A stretch of 64,000 nt of DNA from Phocaeicola_A sp036804505 (GTDB taxonomy: Bacteria; Bacteroidota; Bacteroidia; Bacteroidales; Bacteroidaceae), in the NCBI GenBank assembly GCA_036804505.1, contig DAIRSI010000007.1, positions 62,001 through 126,000 on the forward strand, in the 5' to 3' direction. Below the pieces are notes generated by a model. The model had not been told where the DNA came from. It worked only from the letters and a program-made list of their open reading frames with translations, and made no database searches. Shown here in pieces: positions 17,119 to 25,023 of the stretch; within the stretch, counting starts at the first letter, position 1; every line of letters starts with the position of its first letter. The position numbers were made by a program, and so were the translations under genes.

Positions 17119-18786
17119 ATGAAAAGAATCATAGCGTTTACTCTGTTTTCTTTAATGATATGGATGGGGCAAGCTTCTTCCATCAAGGAGGGAAAGATTC
17201 TTCCTCCTACAGTTGTGGCAATACCGCCAAGTGATGCCTATATCGGTTTGTCTAGAATGCCCGATGGTGAGATTCGCCACTATAATTACGGGGAGCAGGC
17301 AGAAGCGGGTTCTTTTTACATCAGCAGCGTGGATAGCGGGCGTACCTGGAAGAGAGTGAATCTGCCCAAGGAAATTCCTTTCGCCGATGTTTGTAGCCCT
17401 TTGTCGGGCGAATATGTCCGGATGATTGGAGTCGCAGGAATGGGAACTTATGTGGTTCGTACCCAAGGAGGATTGTACGGAGGACGAAACATTATAAAAG
17501 TTTCAGATACACTGTGCATTATGTGTAAGCCTCCTGTTTTTATAAAGCAAGGGCGCCGTGTGGTGATAGCTGCCCATTACGGGTTACAGAAAGGTTTGCC
17601 AAGGGCCTGCTTTTCTTATTATTCCGATGACGACGGCTTTTCCTGGCATAAATCTGCTTTGGTTACGACTCCGGATCATAAAGGCGGCGGCCTTCATCAA
17701 GGAATCCGATGGAACCACGGGGCTGCTGAGCCTTCTATCGTGGAGTTGAAAGACGGGCGTTTGTGGATGCTTATCCGCACTTCGCAAGACAAATACTATC
17801 AGTCATTTTCTTCGGATGGAGGCGAGAATTGGGAACAGTCAACCCCTTCACCATTCTATGGCACAATCACCATGCCTACTGTGGGGAGGCTATCCGACGG
17901 TCGTTTGCTTTTTATGGGCTCCATGTCGACTCCTTTGCCCGAAGTAGGCAATACGAACGGAGTGTGGGAGGATGTTTTCACGAATAGAACGGTTGTCCAT
18001 GCGGCAATTTCAGCTGATGAAGGTAAAACATGGCAGGGCTTTCGCGAGCTTTATCTGGATGACAGAAGAGATGCTGCCGATTTCGGATCTGTGTCGGGCA
18101 TTGATAAAGGACTTCATCAGACCCAGTTTGTCGAGGCTTATCCGGGAAGGATTATTGTTTCCGTGGGGCAGCATCGCCTTCATCGCAAGATTCTTGCTCT
18201 GGATGAAGCTTGGCTGTTGCAGAAAAACCGGCGATGTGACTTTTCGGATAGTTTGAAACAATGGAGCGTATTCAGTTATTGTAAAGGAATAGTGGGGCAT
18301 TGCGGTTATAACCGGAAGCCGGGATGTGTGTTGACCAAAGAAGGTCTTGAAGTGAAACGTCTGAATGATCCGGATTTGCTTTCCGCACAAGCCGGTGCCG
18401 TCTGGAACTTTCCTGCATTGCGAAAGGGCTACCTTGCATTGAAACTGTGCCTGAAAGAAAACATCGGCTCCGGAAAGTTACTTTTGAATGACAGGTGGTT
18501 CAATCCCTCTGATTCGACGGCAGCCTTGTTTGCCCCTTATGTTTTGAAGATTGATAGAAAGACCTTGGGAATAAAAGATGACCGGTTTCATCGGTTGGTT
18601 TTAACCTGGGATTTGGACAAAAAGCATTCCGGAATGATTGTTTCTGTCGATGGAAAGAGACGTTTTCGTTTACCCTTGTTGGCCGATTGTCCTCATGGTT
18701 TGTTCTATCTCCACTTACTGAGTTCTACTGTCAAAGGAGATCAAGGTTATATTGTCAGTGAAGTGGAGACGGGGCCCAGTATATAA
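17119..18786 (+). CDS. sialidase-fold (Asp-box beta-propeller) secreted protein
   Basis: The 555-residue protein has a signal peptide ending near MGQASS (residue 20). It has at least four Asp-box repeats of the SxDxGxTW type: SVDSGRTW, SDDDGFSW, SSDGGENW and SADEGKTW. These mark a six-bladed propeller of about 360 residues, and the last 180 residues look like a beta-sandwich. NCBI-type annotation would be exo-alpha-sialidase/BNR family. I do not see the complete GH33 set (FRIP motif and arginine triad) with confidence, so it may act on another uronic or nonulosonic acid. Codons are more GC-rich than the neighbouring Sus loci. It stands alone, followed by 770 bases without a convincing gene. 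Confidence 0.75.
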   Translation: MKRIIAFTLFSLMIWMGQASSIKEGKILPPTVVAIPPSDAYIGLSRMPDGEIRHYNYGEQAEAGSFYISSVDSGRTWKRVNLPKEIPFADVCSPLSGEYVRMIGVAGMGTYVVRTQGGLYGGRNIIKVSDTLCIMCKPPVFIKQGRRVVIAAHYGLQKGLPRACFSYYSDDDGFSWHKSALVTTPDHKGGGLHQGIRWNHGAAEPSIVELKDGRLWMLIRTSQDKYYQSFSSDGGENWEQSTPSPFYGTITMPTVGRLSDGRLLFMGSMSTPLPEVGNTNGVWEDVFTNRTVVHAAISADEGKTWQGFRELYLDDRRDAADFGSVSGIDKGLHQTQFVEAYPGRIIVSVGQHRLHRKILALDEAWLLQKNRRCDFSDSLKQWSVFSYCKGIVGHCGYNRKPGCVLTKEGLEVKRLNDPDLLSAQAGAVWNFPALRKGYLALKLCLKENIGSGKLLLNDRWFNPSDSTAALFAPYVLKIDRKTLGIKDDRFHRLVLTWDLDKKHSGMIVSVDGKRRFRLPLLADCPHGLFYLHLLSSTVKGDQGYIVSEVETGPSI

Positions 18787-18903
18787 ACATAGCTGAAACC
18801 AGTTCTTTTATCGTGTTATATTACGGATTTTTTCCCCTATCTTCATAAGTTTTTATTCCTTTCTCCATAGAAAGTTATCACTTTACATTTGTAGTAGGAA
18901 TGT

Positions 18904-18939
18904 TTCACTTATGTGGTAAGCTTATACCACAACTGTGAA
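18904..18939. repeat. two-tier inverted repeat
   Basis: TGTGGTA (18912-18918) and TACCACA (18925-18931) are perfect arms with a 6-base loop. Flanking TTCAC (18904-18908) and GTGAA (18935-18939) extend the structure after a 3-base internal loop on each side. A related word pair, TCACA and TGTGA, follows at 18948-18960. No T-tract follows, so it is not a classical terminator. Confidence 0.6.
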
Positions 18940-19053
18940 TCGCATACATCACAAGTGTGAAATGATACTATCCTAGGTATTTAGGCATATATTCTTCAGC
19001 TAACCCCCAAATCCGGTTCTGAACAAAGCCTTGTTTTTATCCAACAAACAAAA

Positions 19054-19167
19054 GTTGGAATGTAGTTAGAATGCTCGGAAAAGTTAGAATGCTTTTTTAG
19101 TAGCATTCTAACTTTTATCCTACTGATTGACAATGTGATAAATCAAAAAGTTAGAATGGTTGGAATG
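19054..19167. repeat. GTTAGAATG word cluster with 15-base perfect hairpin
   Basis: GTTAGAATG or GTTGGAATG occurs at 19054, 19065, 19083, 19150 and 19159, and once inverted. The inverted copy gives a hairpin with perfect arms 19079-19093 and 19102-19116 around an 8-base loop. T's after the hairpin are limited. Confidence 0.7.
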
Positions 19168-19247
19168 CTTTTCAAAAAAAAATTCCAGGAGAAGCTTTTT
19201 TCCTAAAATGAAAAGGAGTTATAGAAAGGCTACCCTTCAGTCCTAGT

Positions 19248-19493
19248 TTGTTGAACAAGAAATCATTCAGAGCTTCTAGGTCCTTCTATCAGAGAAAAAG
19301 AAGGGTCAACGACTTTAGGTTGAAGTGCAGGACTGTGAAGGGCAAACGTCCTGTCCGTTCCAAAGTTGCTGATGACAGCACCCTAATCCATTTCGGAACA
19401 GGTTGCAGCAGTAGTCAGTATCACTGCCTGAGGGATAGCCTTGTCATATTTCAAGGGAAACATTTCCCCATTTACTTTTTTATTTTTCCCTAA
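19248..19493 (+). CDS. doubtful 81-residue open frame
   Basis: This frame encodes a basic, cysteine-containing 81-residue peptide with no family I recognise. There is no clear promoter, and composition differs mildly from the AT-rich flanks. The opposite strand is also nearly open over the same stretch, with one stop. It may be a small real gene, a remnant, or chance. I report it only because nothing else explains this patch. Confidence 0.15.
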   Translation: MLNKKSFRASRSFYQRKRRVNDFRLKCRTVKGKRPVRSKVADDSTLIHFGTGCSSSQYHCLRDSLVIFQGKHFPIYFFIFP

Positions 19494-19557
19494 GAAGAGG
19501 CCAGTTTGATTTATTTTTTTCTTATTTTTGGAAAAAATGAAAACCCGATAAGTTTTT

Positions 19558-20361
19558 ATGTTTCAAGTAGAGCATTACCCTTCAGAGAACTCTCATGGCT
19601 GGTTGGTTCGTCAATTCGAACTTTTCCGGCTCGATGATTCTTTTTTGGTTGAGAAGTATGTGCCAAGACCCGATGTCTCTTTAATTTTTCATTTTGGAAA
19701 TGTTCCTTTTGTAATCAATGACAAAGAAGTCATGCTCAAGCCTTTTTTTGCCACTCCTATCATCACAAAGTCTTTGATGTTGAAATTACAGGGGAGGATG
19801 GACACTTTCGTTGTTGTATGTAAACCTACCGTTTTATCGCGAATATTCGAACTTGATTTTTCTGTTTCCGGACAAGTAATAGAGTTGCCTCAGGGGATTT
19901 TCAACCCTTTATGGAAACAGTTGGCACGTACGGAAAATATACAACTACGAATTCAACTTTTCTCTGATTTCATCGATGATTTCCACCGTAAGACATATCA
20001 TCCGGATACGATAGACCTTCTATATGACAAGATTCTGGAATGCAGCATAACAAAGTCCCTGTCATATCTCCTTCAAGAATGTCCGGCTTGCGAGCGCACT
20101 TTGCAACGCAGTTTCAAGAGACGTACGGGTGTAAGTCCCAAAACTCTGGCAAGAATTGTCAGAATAGATTATTTATGGTCGAAAATAATCAATGAAAATG
20201 CTATTGATTATCAAGAATTGGTCTTTGACGGCAAATACTTCGATCAGGCCCATTTCATCAATGATTTCAAGTCAATCATCGGGGAGACACCAAGCTATTT
20301 CTTCAACAGAAATCAAAATATACTGAAACTTATTTCAGGAAGAAAGCCGGGACAATACTAA
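19558..20361 (+). CDS. AraC-family transcriptional regulator
   Basis: The 267-residue protein has an N-terminal domain of about 150 residues resembling the DUF6597-type sensor of short AraC regulators (EKYVPRPDVSLIFHFG). A C-terminal double helix-turn-helix follows at about 165-255. The recognition pieces are ERTLQRSFKRRTGVSPKTLARIVR and the second-helix region FDGKYFDQAHFINDFKSIIGETPSYF, the classic AraC signature. It probably responds to a small ligand, which is unknown. The neighbouring OmpA-domain gene, 82 bases downstream in the same direction, is a possible target. Confidence 0.88.
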   Translation: MFQVEHYPSENSHGWLVRQFELFRLDDSFLVEKYVPRPDVSLIFHFGNVPFVINDKEVMLKPFFATPIITKSLMLKLQGRMDTFVVVCKPTVLSRIFELDFSVSGQVIELPQGIFNPLWKQLARTENIQLRIQLFSDFIDDFHRKTYHPDTIDLLYDKILECSITKSLSYLLQECPACERTLQRSFKRRTGVSPKTLARIVRIDYLWSKIINENAIDYQELVFDGKYFDQAHFINDFKSIIGETPSYFFNRNQNILKLISGRKPGQY

Positions 20362-20400
20362 ATTGTCGTTTTTTTCCAATTTAATGAATCATGGGATGCT

Positions 20401-20408
20401 TATTTTTG
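20401..20408 (+). promoter_or_regulatory. candidate -7 element for the OmpA-domain gene
   Basis: TATTTTTG fits TAnnTTTG, 35 bases before the ATG at 20444. No convincing -33 TTTG is present. Confidence 0.35.
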
Positions 20409-20443
20409 CCTGCAGACGAAAGTAACCAATAAATAATAATCCT

Positions 20444-21646
20444 ATGAAAAAAGTATTTATTATGATTTGTATGCTGACATTTACCGGCATGCATCTGTAT
20501 TCCCAGTCATGGCTCGAAAAGATAGGGAACAGGGTAAAAGAAAAAGTCGTGCAGAAGGTGGAACAACGCATAGACGACAAGACGGAAGAAATGACCGACA
20601 AGGCATTGGACAAGTCCGAGGACTCCATAAAAAAAGCCGGTAAAAAAGGCTCTAAATCAGCATCGTCAGAAGGCCAAGTAGGAAGCAGGCAAAGTTCCGA
20701 CGCTTCTTATCTTAAGTATGATTTTGTTCCGGGAAACGAAATCATTTTCGAGGATGATCTTCGGGGCGAGCAAAAGGGAGAATTCCCCAGCAAATGGGAC
20801 TTGATTGAAGGTAATGCCGAAATTGCCCAAATCAACGGAGAAAATGTATTGGCTATAGTCGGTTTTACTTATATTACCCCCCTTTTCAAGGATAAGAACT
20901 ACAAACTTCCGGATGCCTTTACGTTGGAATATGATTTCCTGATTGATAAACACGATGGCGAACACTCTCTGGAATTTATGAATGACAACAACGAGGCAGT
21001 GGCTTCATCATTATTCTGGAAGGATAACGAACGGTTCTTGTTTAGTTGGAATCTGACTGAAAATGAACGTTCCAGCGAAGATTCCTATTCCAATACTCCC
21101 GGGTGGCATCACTATGCATTATCTTTCAATAAACGAGCAATAAAGGTGTATATAGATAATAAAAGAGTTGCCAATATTCCCAATGCAGCTGCAAGGCTCT
21201 CGAAAGTAAGATTCTTTGCCAGAGGAAGTGAAAACAACAGTGTATTTCATATCAAGAATATCCGTCTGGCTAAGGGAGCTGTTCCTTTGTATGACAGGCT
21301 GATGACCGATGGAAAGATTGTAACCTATGGTATTACCTTTGATGTGGGTAAAGCCACTATCAAAAAGGAATCGATGGGTACCATCAATGAGATTTTCGGA
21401 ATCCTTCAAAGCTATCCATCTATAAAGTTTTCCGTTGAGGGACATACCGACAATACTGGCACGGCAGCATCCAATCAAACTCTGTCTGAGGCACGGGCGA
21501 AGGCTGTTTGCGAGAAATTGCAACAATTGGGTATTGAAGCAAGCCGTCTTTCGGCAAAAGGTTACGGTATGAGCAAACCTTTGGATACAAATGCAACACC
21601 CGAAGGCAGGGCAAAGAATCGGAGGGTTGAATTTGTAAAGAAGTAA
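20444..21646 (+). CDS. OmpA-domain protein with central LamG-like module
   Basis: The 400-residue protein starts with a signal peptide (MKKVFIMICMLTFTGMHLYSQ). A lysine/glutamate-rich helical stretch (about 25-80) may form a coiled-coil. A beta-sandwich region (about 95-275) has a LamG/concanavalin look (FTLEYDFLIDK, GWHHYALSFNKRAIKVYIDN). The OmpA C-terminal peptidoglycan-binding domain is at about 285-400, with FSVEGHTDNTG, LSEARAKAV and RLSAKGYGMSKP. It should anchor the cell envelope to peptidoglycan in the periplasm. The central module suggests it also binds sugar or protein. It is preceded by an AraC regulator and ends at a strong terminator. Confidence 0.88.
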   Translation: MKKVFIMICMLTFTGMHLYSQSWLEKIGNRVKEKVVQKVEQRIDDKTEEMTDKALDKSEDSIKKAGKKGSKSASSEGQVGSRQSSDASYLKYDFVPGNEIIFEDDLRGEQKGEFPSKWDLIEGNAEIAQINGENVLAIVGFTYITPLFKDKNYKLPDAFTLEYDFLIDKHDGEHSLEFMNDNNEAVASSLFWKDNERFLFSWNLTENERSSEDSYSNTPGWHHYALSFNKRAIKVYIDNKRVANIPNAAARLSKVRFFARGSENNSVFHIKNIRLAKGAVPLYDRLMTDGKIVTYGITFDVGKATIKKESMGTINEIFGILQSYPSIKFSVEGHTDNTGTAASNQTLSEARAKAVCEKLQQLGIEASRLSAKGYGMSKPLDTNATPEGRAKNRRVEFVKK

Positions 21647-21652
21647 AAAAGA

Positions 21653-21692
21653 ATCCGCTATGCTTCAAAGAATCATTTGAAACATAGCGGAT
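21653..21692. terminator. long bidirectional terminator hairpin
   Basis: Perfect 10-base outer arms 21653-21662 and 21683-21692 (ATCCGCTATG/CATAGCGGAT) continue, after single-base interruptions, into TTCAAA/TTTGAA. The A-run before it favours the leftward gene. It lies between convergent stop codons at 21646 and 21719. Confidence 0.85.
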
Positions 21693-21718
21693 AAATTATC
21701 ATTCAGGTTATGTTTTTA

Positions 21719-23932
21719 TTACGGCATTGGCTGAAGTCCTTCCCATCTCACATCCCATTTTCCATCTTTAGGGAAACCGGGATTCGTGACGTTGCATCCG
21801 TCCCATCCGGCACACATCATGGAAACAGCTAAAAGCAAACCGCCGTTTCCCGGAAGGTACATGCGCAAACGAGGAGTGCGGTAATTGTTTCCGCTAGGCA
21901 ATAACAAGTCATCTCGGTTATCCATGGTTATTGCGCGTAGTGCGGTTTCAGGTTGAAGAAGTCTGGTGGCATTCATTGCCAGTGACGGATAGTTCCAACT
22001 CCATGAACCGCCTTTCCATCCATAGTTTTCTGCCGCACGCGAGAGAGTTTTCTGCATGTTTTCTATCTTGATGAGCGGTGAATAGGGCAACATTCCATAG
22101 GCCAAAAGATTTTCGGATGAAGTTCCCGTAATATAGAATGGGTCATGATGTTGCGGTTTGGGAGCTGTCGGATTATCCTTGGGCCGTTGGCCATTCACAA
22201 AACCTCCGGCAGGCATTTCGTGTAATTCTTCTCCAGGGATTTTATTGATGAAATCGGGGATTCCCGGTCCTTTTTCTGCCGGAAGATAAATGCCATCCGG
22301 ACTGACGGAAAGAGGTGAAAGCTTGGAGAGTATTTTATCCCATTCAGGATTTCGTTTTTCTCCCATTCTTTCGCGCCATTTTTGTGCCACATTGATGCCG
22401 AAATACCAGTATGCAAGTTCGAAGGCCGGATTCAGAGTGGTCTTTTCATTGTAAGATTCGTTGGCGGCACAAGCCCCTTGAATGACATAGCGATCCTTGG
22501 ATGCATCGTAGGAAACAAAGGAAGCCATAAAAGCAGCAGTCTGTTGTACCATATCATAATATTCCTGAAGAAACTCTTTGGAGTGTTTGGCTCTATAGAT
22601 GAGTTCTGCCATATAGATTACGTGTGGTTGTTGCCAGATAATGAAGGAACCTACATCCGAAGGAGCTTCTTTGGAGGACGGATCGGTCATTTTCATCCAG
22701 CGTACACCCTCAAAGCCTTGTCTGGATGCGATTTTTCTTGCCATTGGCATGGCGGTTTTATACCATTTCAGAATCTTTTCGAGATAATCAGATTCGTTCC
22801 ATACGGCATAATGGAAACAATGCCACATCACCATCTCCAGATGGAACTTTCCGTACCAGGTGTTGTATGTGAGACCGGTTTCTGCAGGGGGATAATCCTG
22901 AGCCTCTTGTGCCCGAAGAAGATACTGCGAGAGAATTATTCGTTTTTCGAGTAGGGGAGCTCGATTATCTGTACACTTGGAGAAATCAATGACGCCGGAT
23001 GTTTGCCAGTATTTTTTCCACATGGAATTGGCAGAAAGCAGGCAAGTCAAATAATCAGGCTGCTCTGTAACAGGTTGCCGTTCATAAAAGCCTACATTAA
23101 ACGACCATTGTTTTTCGGAAGGGACAAGCCTCAGCTCATTATTTCCTGACTTGGCAAGCCGGACCTTACCCTTCCATGTTATTTCCACGTAATAGACGGT
23201 AGAGTCTACGGTACGGCGGATAACAGCTCGATGAGCCGATGAAGACAAGATGTCAGTCGCATGGCGTTTATCAGCAGCCCAATTGCATCCGTCATCAGCC
23301 GCCTCACCGGTAGGATAAGGAAAGCGGATGACAACACAAGGCCGGGCATCGGAAGCGATAGATGCTGAAATGATATCTTTGTCGCCATTGCATGAAGTCG
23401 TGACAGCCACCGGAATTTTTTTCCAAAGGAAATGGGAGTGAAGTTCTCCTTTCCACATATCCAAAGTCTGGTTCACACCGTTTACTTCTTTTACTTGCAT
23501 ACCTTCGAAGCCTATAACGCCTAAATGAAGGCGATGAGGATTGGCACGTATCCAATCGGAGGCTTTGGCATTCCGTTCGGGGCCTTTGGCAAACTGCACG
23601 GAGTAGATGCCGTGTGGATGTCCCGGAAGAGGATGGTCCTCGAGAGTCTCCTCTATCTTGTAGTTCCCGGTATTAGGGAAATTGTGCCATCCCCATTGGC
23701 TATAAGTTCCGAGTGACAAGCCCTCTTTGTAATATTCAGTGAATGTCTGCAAACCAGTGGCATCAGCAGTGAAGGCAAATCGTCCATTGCCGAGCGTAAG
23801 GGAATGTAGCGGATTGACCTGTGTGACATGCGGATTGTGGCGTGTGACCAGTGCATAGCGGTCTATACCGGCAGTTACAACCGTTAAAGGAAGCAAGGCC
23901 GAAATTAAAGACAAAAAAAATAGTTTTTTCAT
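21719..23932 (-). CDS. secreted (alpha/alpha)6-type glycoside hydrolase, GH65/GH95-like, unassigned
   Basis: I start the protein at MKKLFFLSLISALLPL (23932), which gives a clean signal peptide; an upstream ATG adds 17 residues. The 737-residue chain has an N-terminal beta-rich part (about 25-300) and a helical part after about 330. NTWYGKFHLEMVMWHCFHYAVW, WMKMTDPSSKEAPSDVG and IIWQQPHVIYMAELIYRA recall the catalytic barrel of clan GH-L/GH-Q enzymes (GH65, GH95 and relatives). ACAANESYNEKTTLNPAFELAYW carries a candidate acid glutamate. I cannot place it in a CAZy family. It is the only enzyme near locus A and points away from it, so a functional link to that SusCD pair is only possible. Confidence 0.6.
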   Translation of the reverse strand: MKKLFFLSLISALLPLTVVTAGIDRYALVTRHNPHVTQVNPLHSLTLGNGRFAFTADATGLQTFTEYYKEGLSLGTYSQWGWHNFPNTGNYKIEETLEDHPLPGHPHGIYSVQFAKGPERNAKASDWIRANPHRLHLGVIGFEGMQVKEVNGVNQTLDMWKGELHSHFLWKKIPVAVTTSCNGDKDIISASIASDARPCVVIRFPYPTGEAADDGCNWAADKRHATDILSSSAHRAVIRRTVDSTVYYVEITWKGKVRLAKSGNNELRLVPSEKQWSFNVGFYERQPVTEQPDYLTCLLSANSMWKKYWQTSGVIDFSKCTDNRAPLLEKRIILSQYLLRAQEAQDYPPAETGLTYNTWYGKFHLEMVMWHCFHYAVWNESDYLEKILKWYKTAMPMARKIASRQGFEGVRWMKMTDPSSKEAPSDVGSFIIWQQPHVIYMAELIYRAKHSKEFLQEYYDMVQQTAAFMASFVSYDASKDRYVIQGACAANESYNEKTTLNPAFELAYWYFGINVAQKWRERMGEKRNPEWDKILSKLSPLSVSPDGIYLPAEKGPGIPDFINKIPGEELHEMPAGGFVNGQRPKDNPTAPKPQHHDPFYITGTSSENLLAYGMLPYSPLIKIENMQKTLSRAAENYGWKGGSWSWNYPSLAMNATRLLQPETALRAITMDNRDDLLLPSGNNYRTPRLRMYLPGNGGLLLAVSMMCAGWDGCNVTNPGFPKDGKWDVRWEGLQPMP

Positions 23933-24305
23933 ATCTTTTAGTTGTACACGAATAAAGAAAGGAAAACAAATCAAGGAGTTCATTCTTTCTTAGATTCAAT
24001 TATTATACCCTATAATTACCGTGAGTTTCGGTAAACTCTTAATATAGGTTTCCAAAGTTATGGATTTTTATTTTTTTACAAAAGGTTTTTTTACAAATTT
24101 TTTGATGAAAAATTGCTCTCGGATACATTGAATGAAACCGATAATCTTGTGAAGTGCAAAAGTTTTAATCTGAAAAAGTTTCGACTTCTAATAAACGTCC
24201 AAATGTATTTTTTATAAATCTTATATTTTTGTTGGTAACTTCAATTTCAATTTAGGTATCCTTTTGATGGGGCCCCTATCATTCATTTTAAAAAACACGG
24301 GTTGA
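23933..24305. other. 373-base intergenic region, no gene seen
   Basis: This AT-rich region holds a 6-base-arm inverted repeat GAGTTT/AAACTC (24023-24038) about 90 bases upstream of the hydrolase start, a plausible operator. It also holds an isolated GGGGCCCC palindrome (24269-24276) just beyond the sigma-factor stop. No open frame of note. Confidence 0.5.
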
Positions 24306-24899
24306 TCAAATCATATTGCTTGGATAACAGAGAAGCAGAAAAAGCGGAAAATAATCTTTCAAGCTTTCACGCAAAATCTTTAGAGACTGTTGTATGCGAT
24401 AGTCAACAGTCTTTGGAGAGACATTTAATGCGATAGCGATTTCCTTGTAACTCATATCTTTGAACCGATGCATAACAAAAGCTTTTCTGTAACTTTCGGG
24501 AAGTTCATCTATTGCCTCTTTAATTTTTTTGATTAGTTCCTCGACTTGGAAAGAATCTATATTATTAGGAATTTCTTCATTTTGATTTTCCCAAAACAGG
24601 GTTTCAATCCGCTGTTTTGCATTTTTTTGTTCAATACAAGTTATAGAACGGTGATAGACTGATTTGAAAAGATAGGAAGAGAGAGAAATCTGGATATTCA
24701 AATTCTCTTTGTTTTCCCAAAGCCAGAGCAAAACATCTTGAACAATTTCCTCTGCATCCTCCAATTCAACAAAGCGATAGGCGTAGGAACACAACGGACC
24801 ATAATATTTTTTAAATAGAGAGTCAAATGCTGTTTTATTGCCCTCTGACAATCTCATAAGCAAAAAACTATCTTGTTCAATTGATAATCCGTTTCCCAT
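24306..24899 (-). CDS. ECF RNA polymerase sigma factor (locus A)
   Basis: The start MGNGLSIEQDSF at 24899 is preferred; 16 more codons are open upstream. The 197-residue protein has region 2 (AFDSLFKKYYGPLCSYAYRF, then EEIVQDVLLWLWENKENL) and region 4 (LPESYRKAFVMHRFKDMSYKEIAIALNVSPKTVDYRIQQSL) of the Bacteroidetes ECF group that controls SusC/SusD operons. It is released when the SusC receptor signals ligand through the FecR-type anti-sigma factor encoded divergently at 25024. It closely resembles the locus D sigma factor (shared MHRFKDMSYKEIA, RIQQSLK), so the two cassettes are paralogous. Confidence 0.93.
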   Translation of the reverse strand: MGNGLSIEQDSFLLMRLSEGNKTAFDSLFKKYYGPLCSYAYRFVELEDAEEIVQDVLLWLWENKENLNIQISLSSYLFKSVYHRSITCIEQKNAKQRIETLFWENQNEEIPNNIDSFQVEELIKKIKEAIDELPESYRKAFVMHRFKDMSYKEIAIALNVSPKTVDYRIQQSLKILRESLKDYFPLFLLLCYPSNMI

Positions 24900-24948
24900 A
24901 CAATTAAAATATGACCACAAACTTACACAAAAAATCGCCTCTTTCAAA

Positions 24949-24980
24949 TTTTTTTGAAAAAAAAATGGATTTTAGTTTAG
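24949..24980. promoter_or_regulatory. shared sigma/anti-sigma divergent regulatory element (locus A)
   Basis: A T7/A9 tract ending AAAAATG (to 24967) is followed after 7 bases by GTTTAG (24975-24980). The same arrangement with the same spacing occurs in the locus D divergent region (56467-56497). The conserved words in an otherwise diverged spacer suggest a regulatory element shared by the two cassettes. Confidence 0.5.
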
Positions 24981-25023
24981 GAATCTTCTTTTGGGCTCCG
25001 TCATAAAGATAAAAAGCAGAAAT

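Larger units (their letters stand above)
18787..19557. other. 771-base intergenic region with palindromic words; no convincing gene
   Basis: The first half holds two hairpin-forming clusters, listed separately at 18904-18939 and 19054-19167. The second half (about 19200-19490) is less AT-rich and contains an 81-codon open frame on the plus strand (19248-19493), plus an equally long minus frame broken by one stop. Neither looks like a known family. A short decayed gene or a conserved untranslated element are both possible. Confidence 0.5.
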
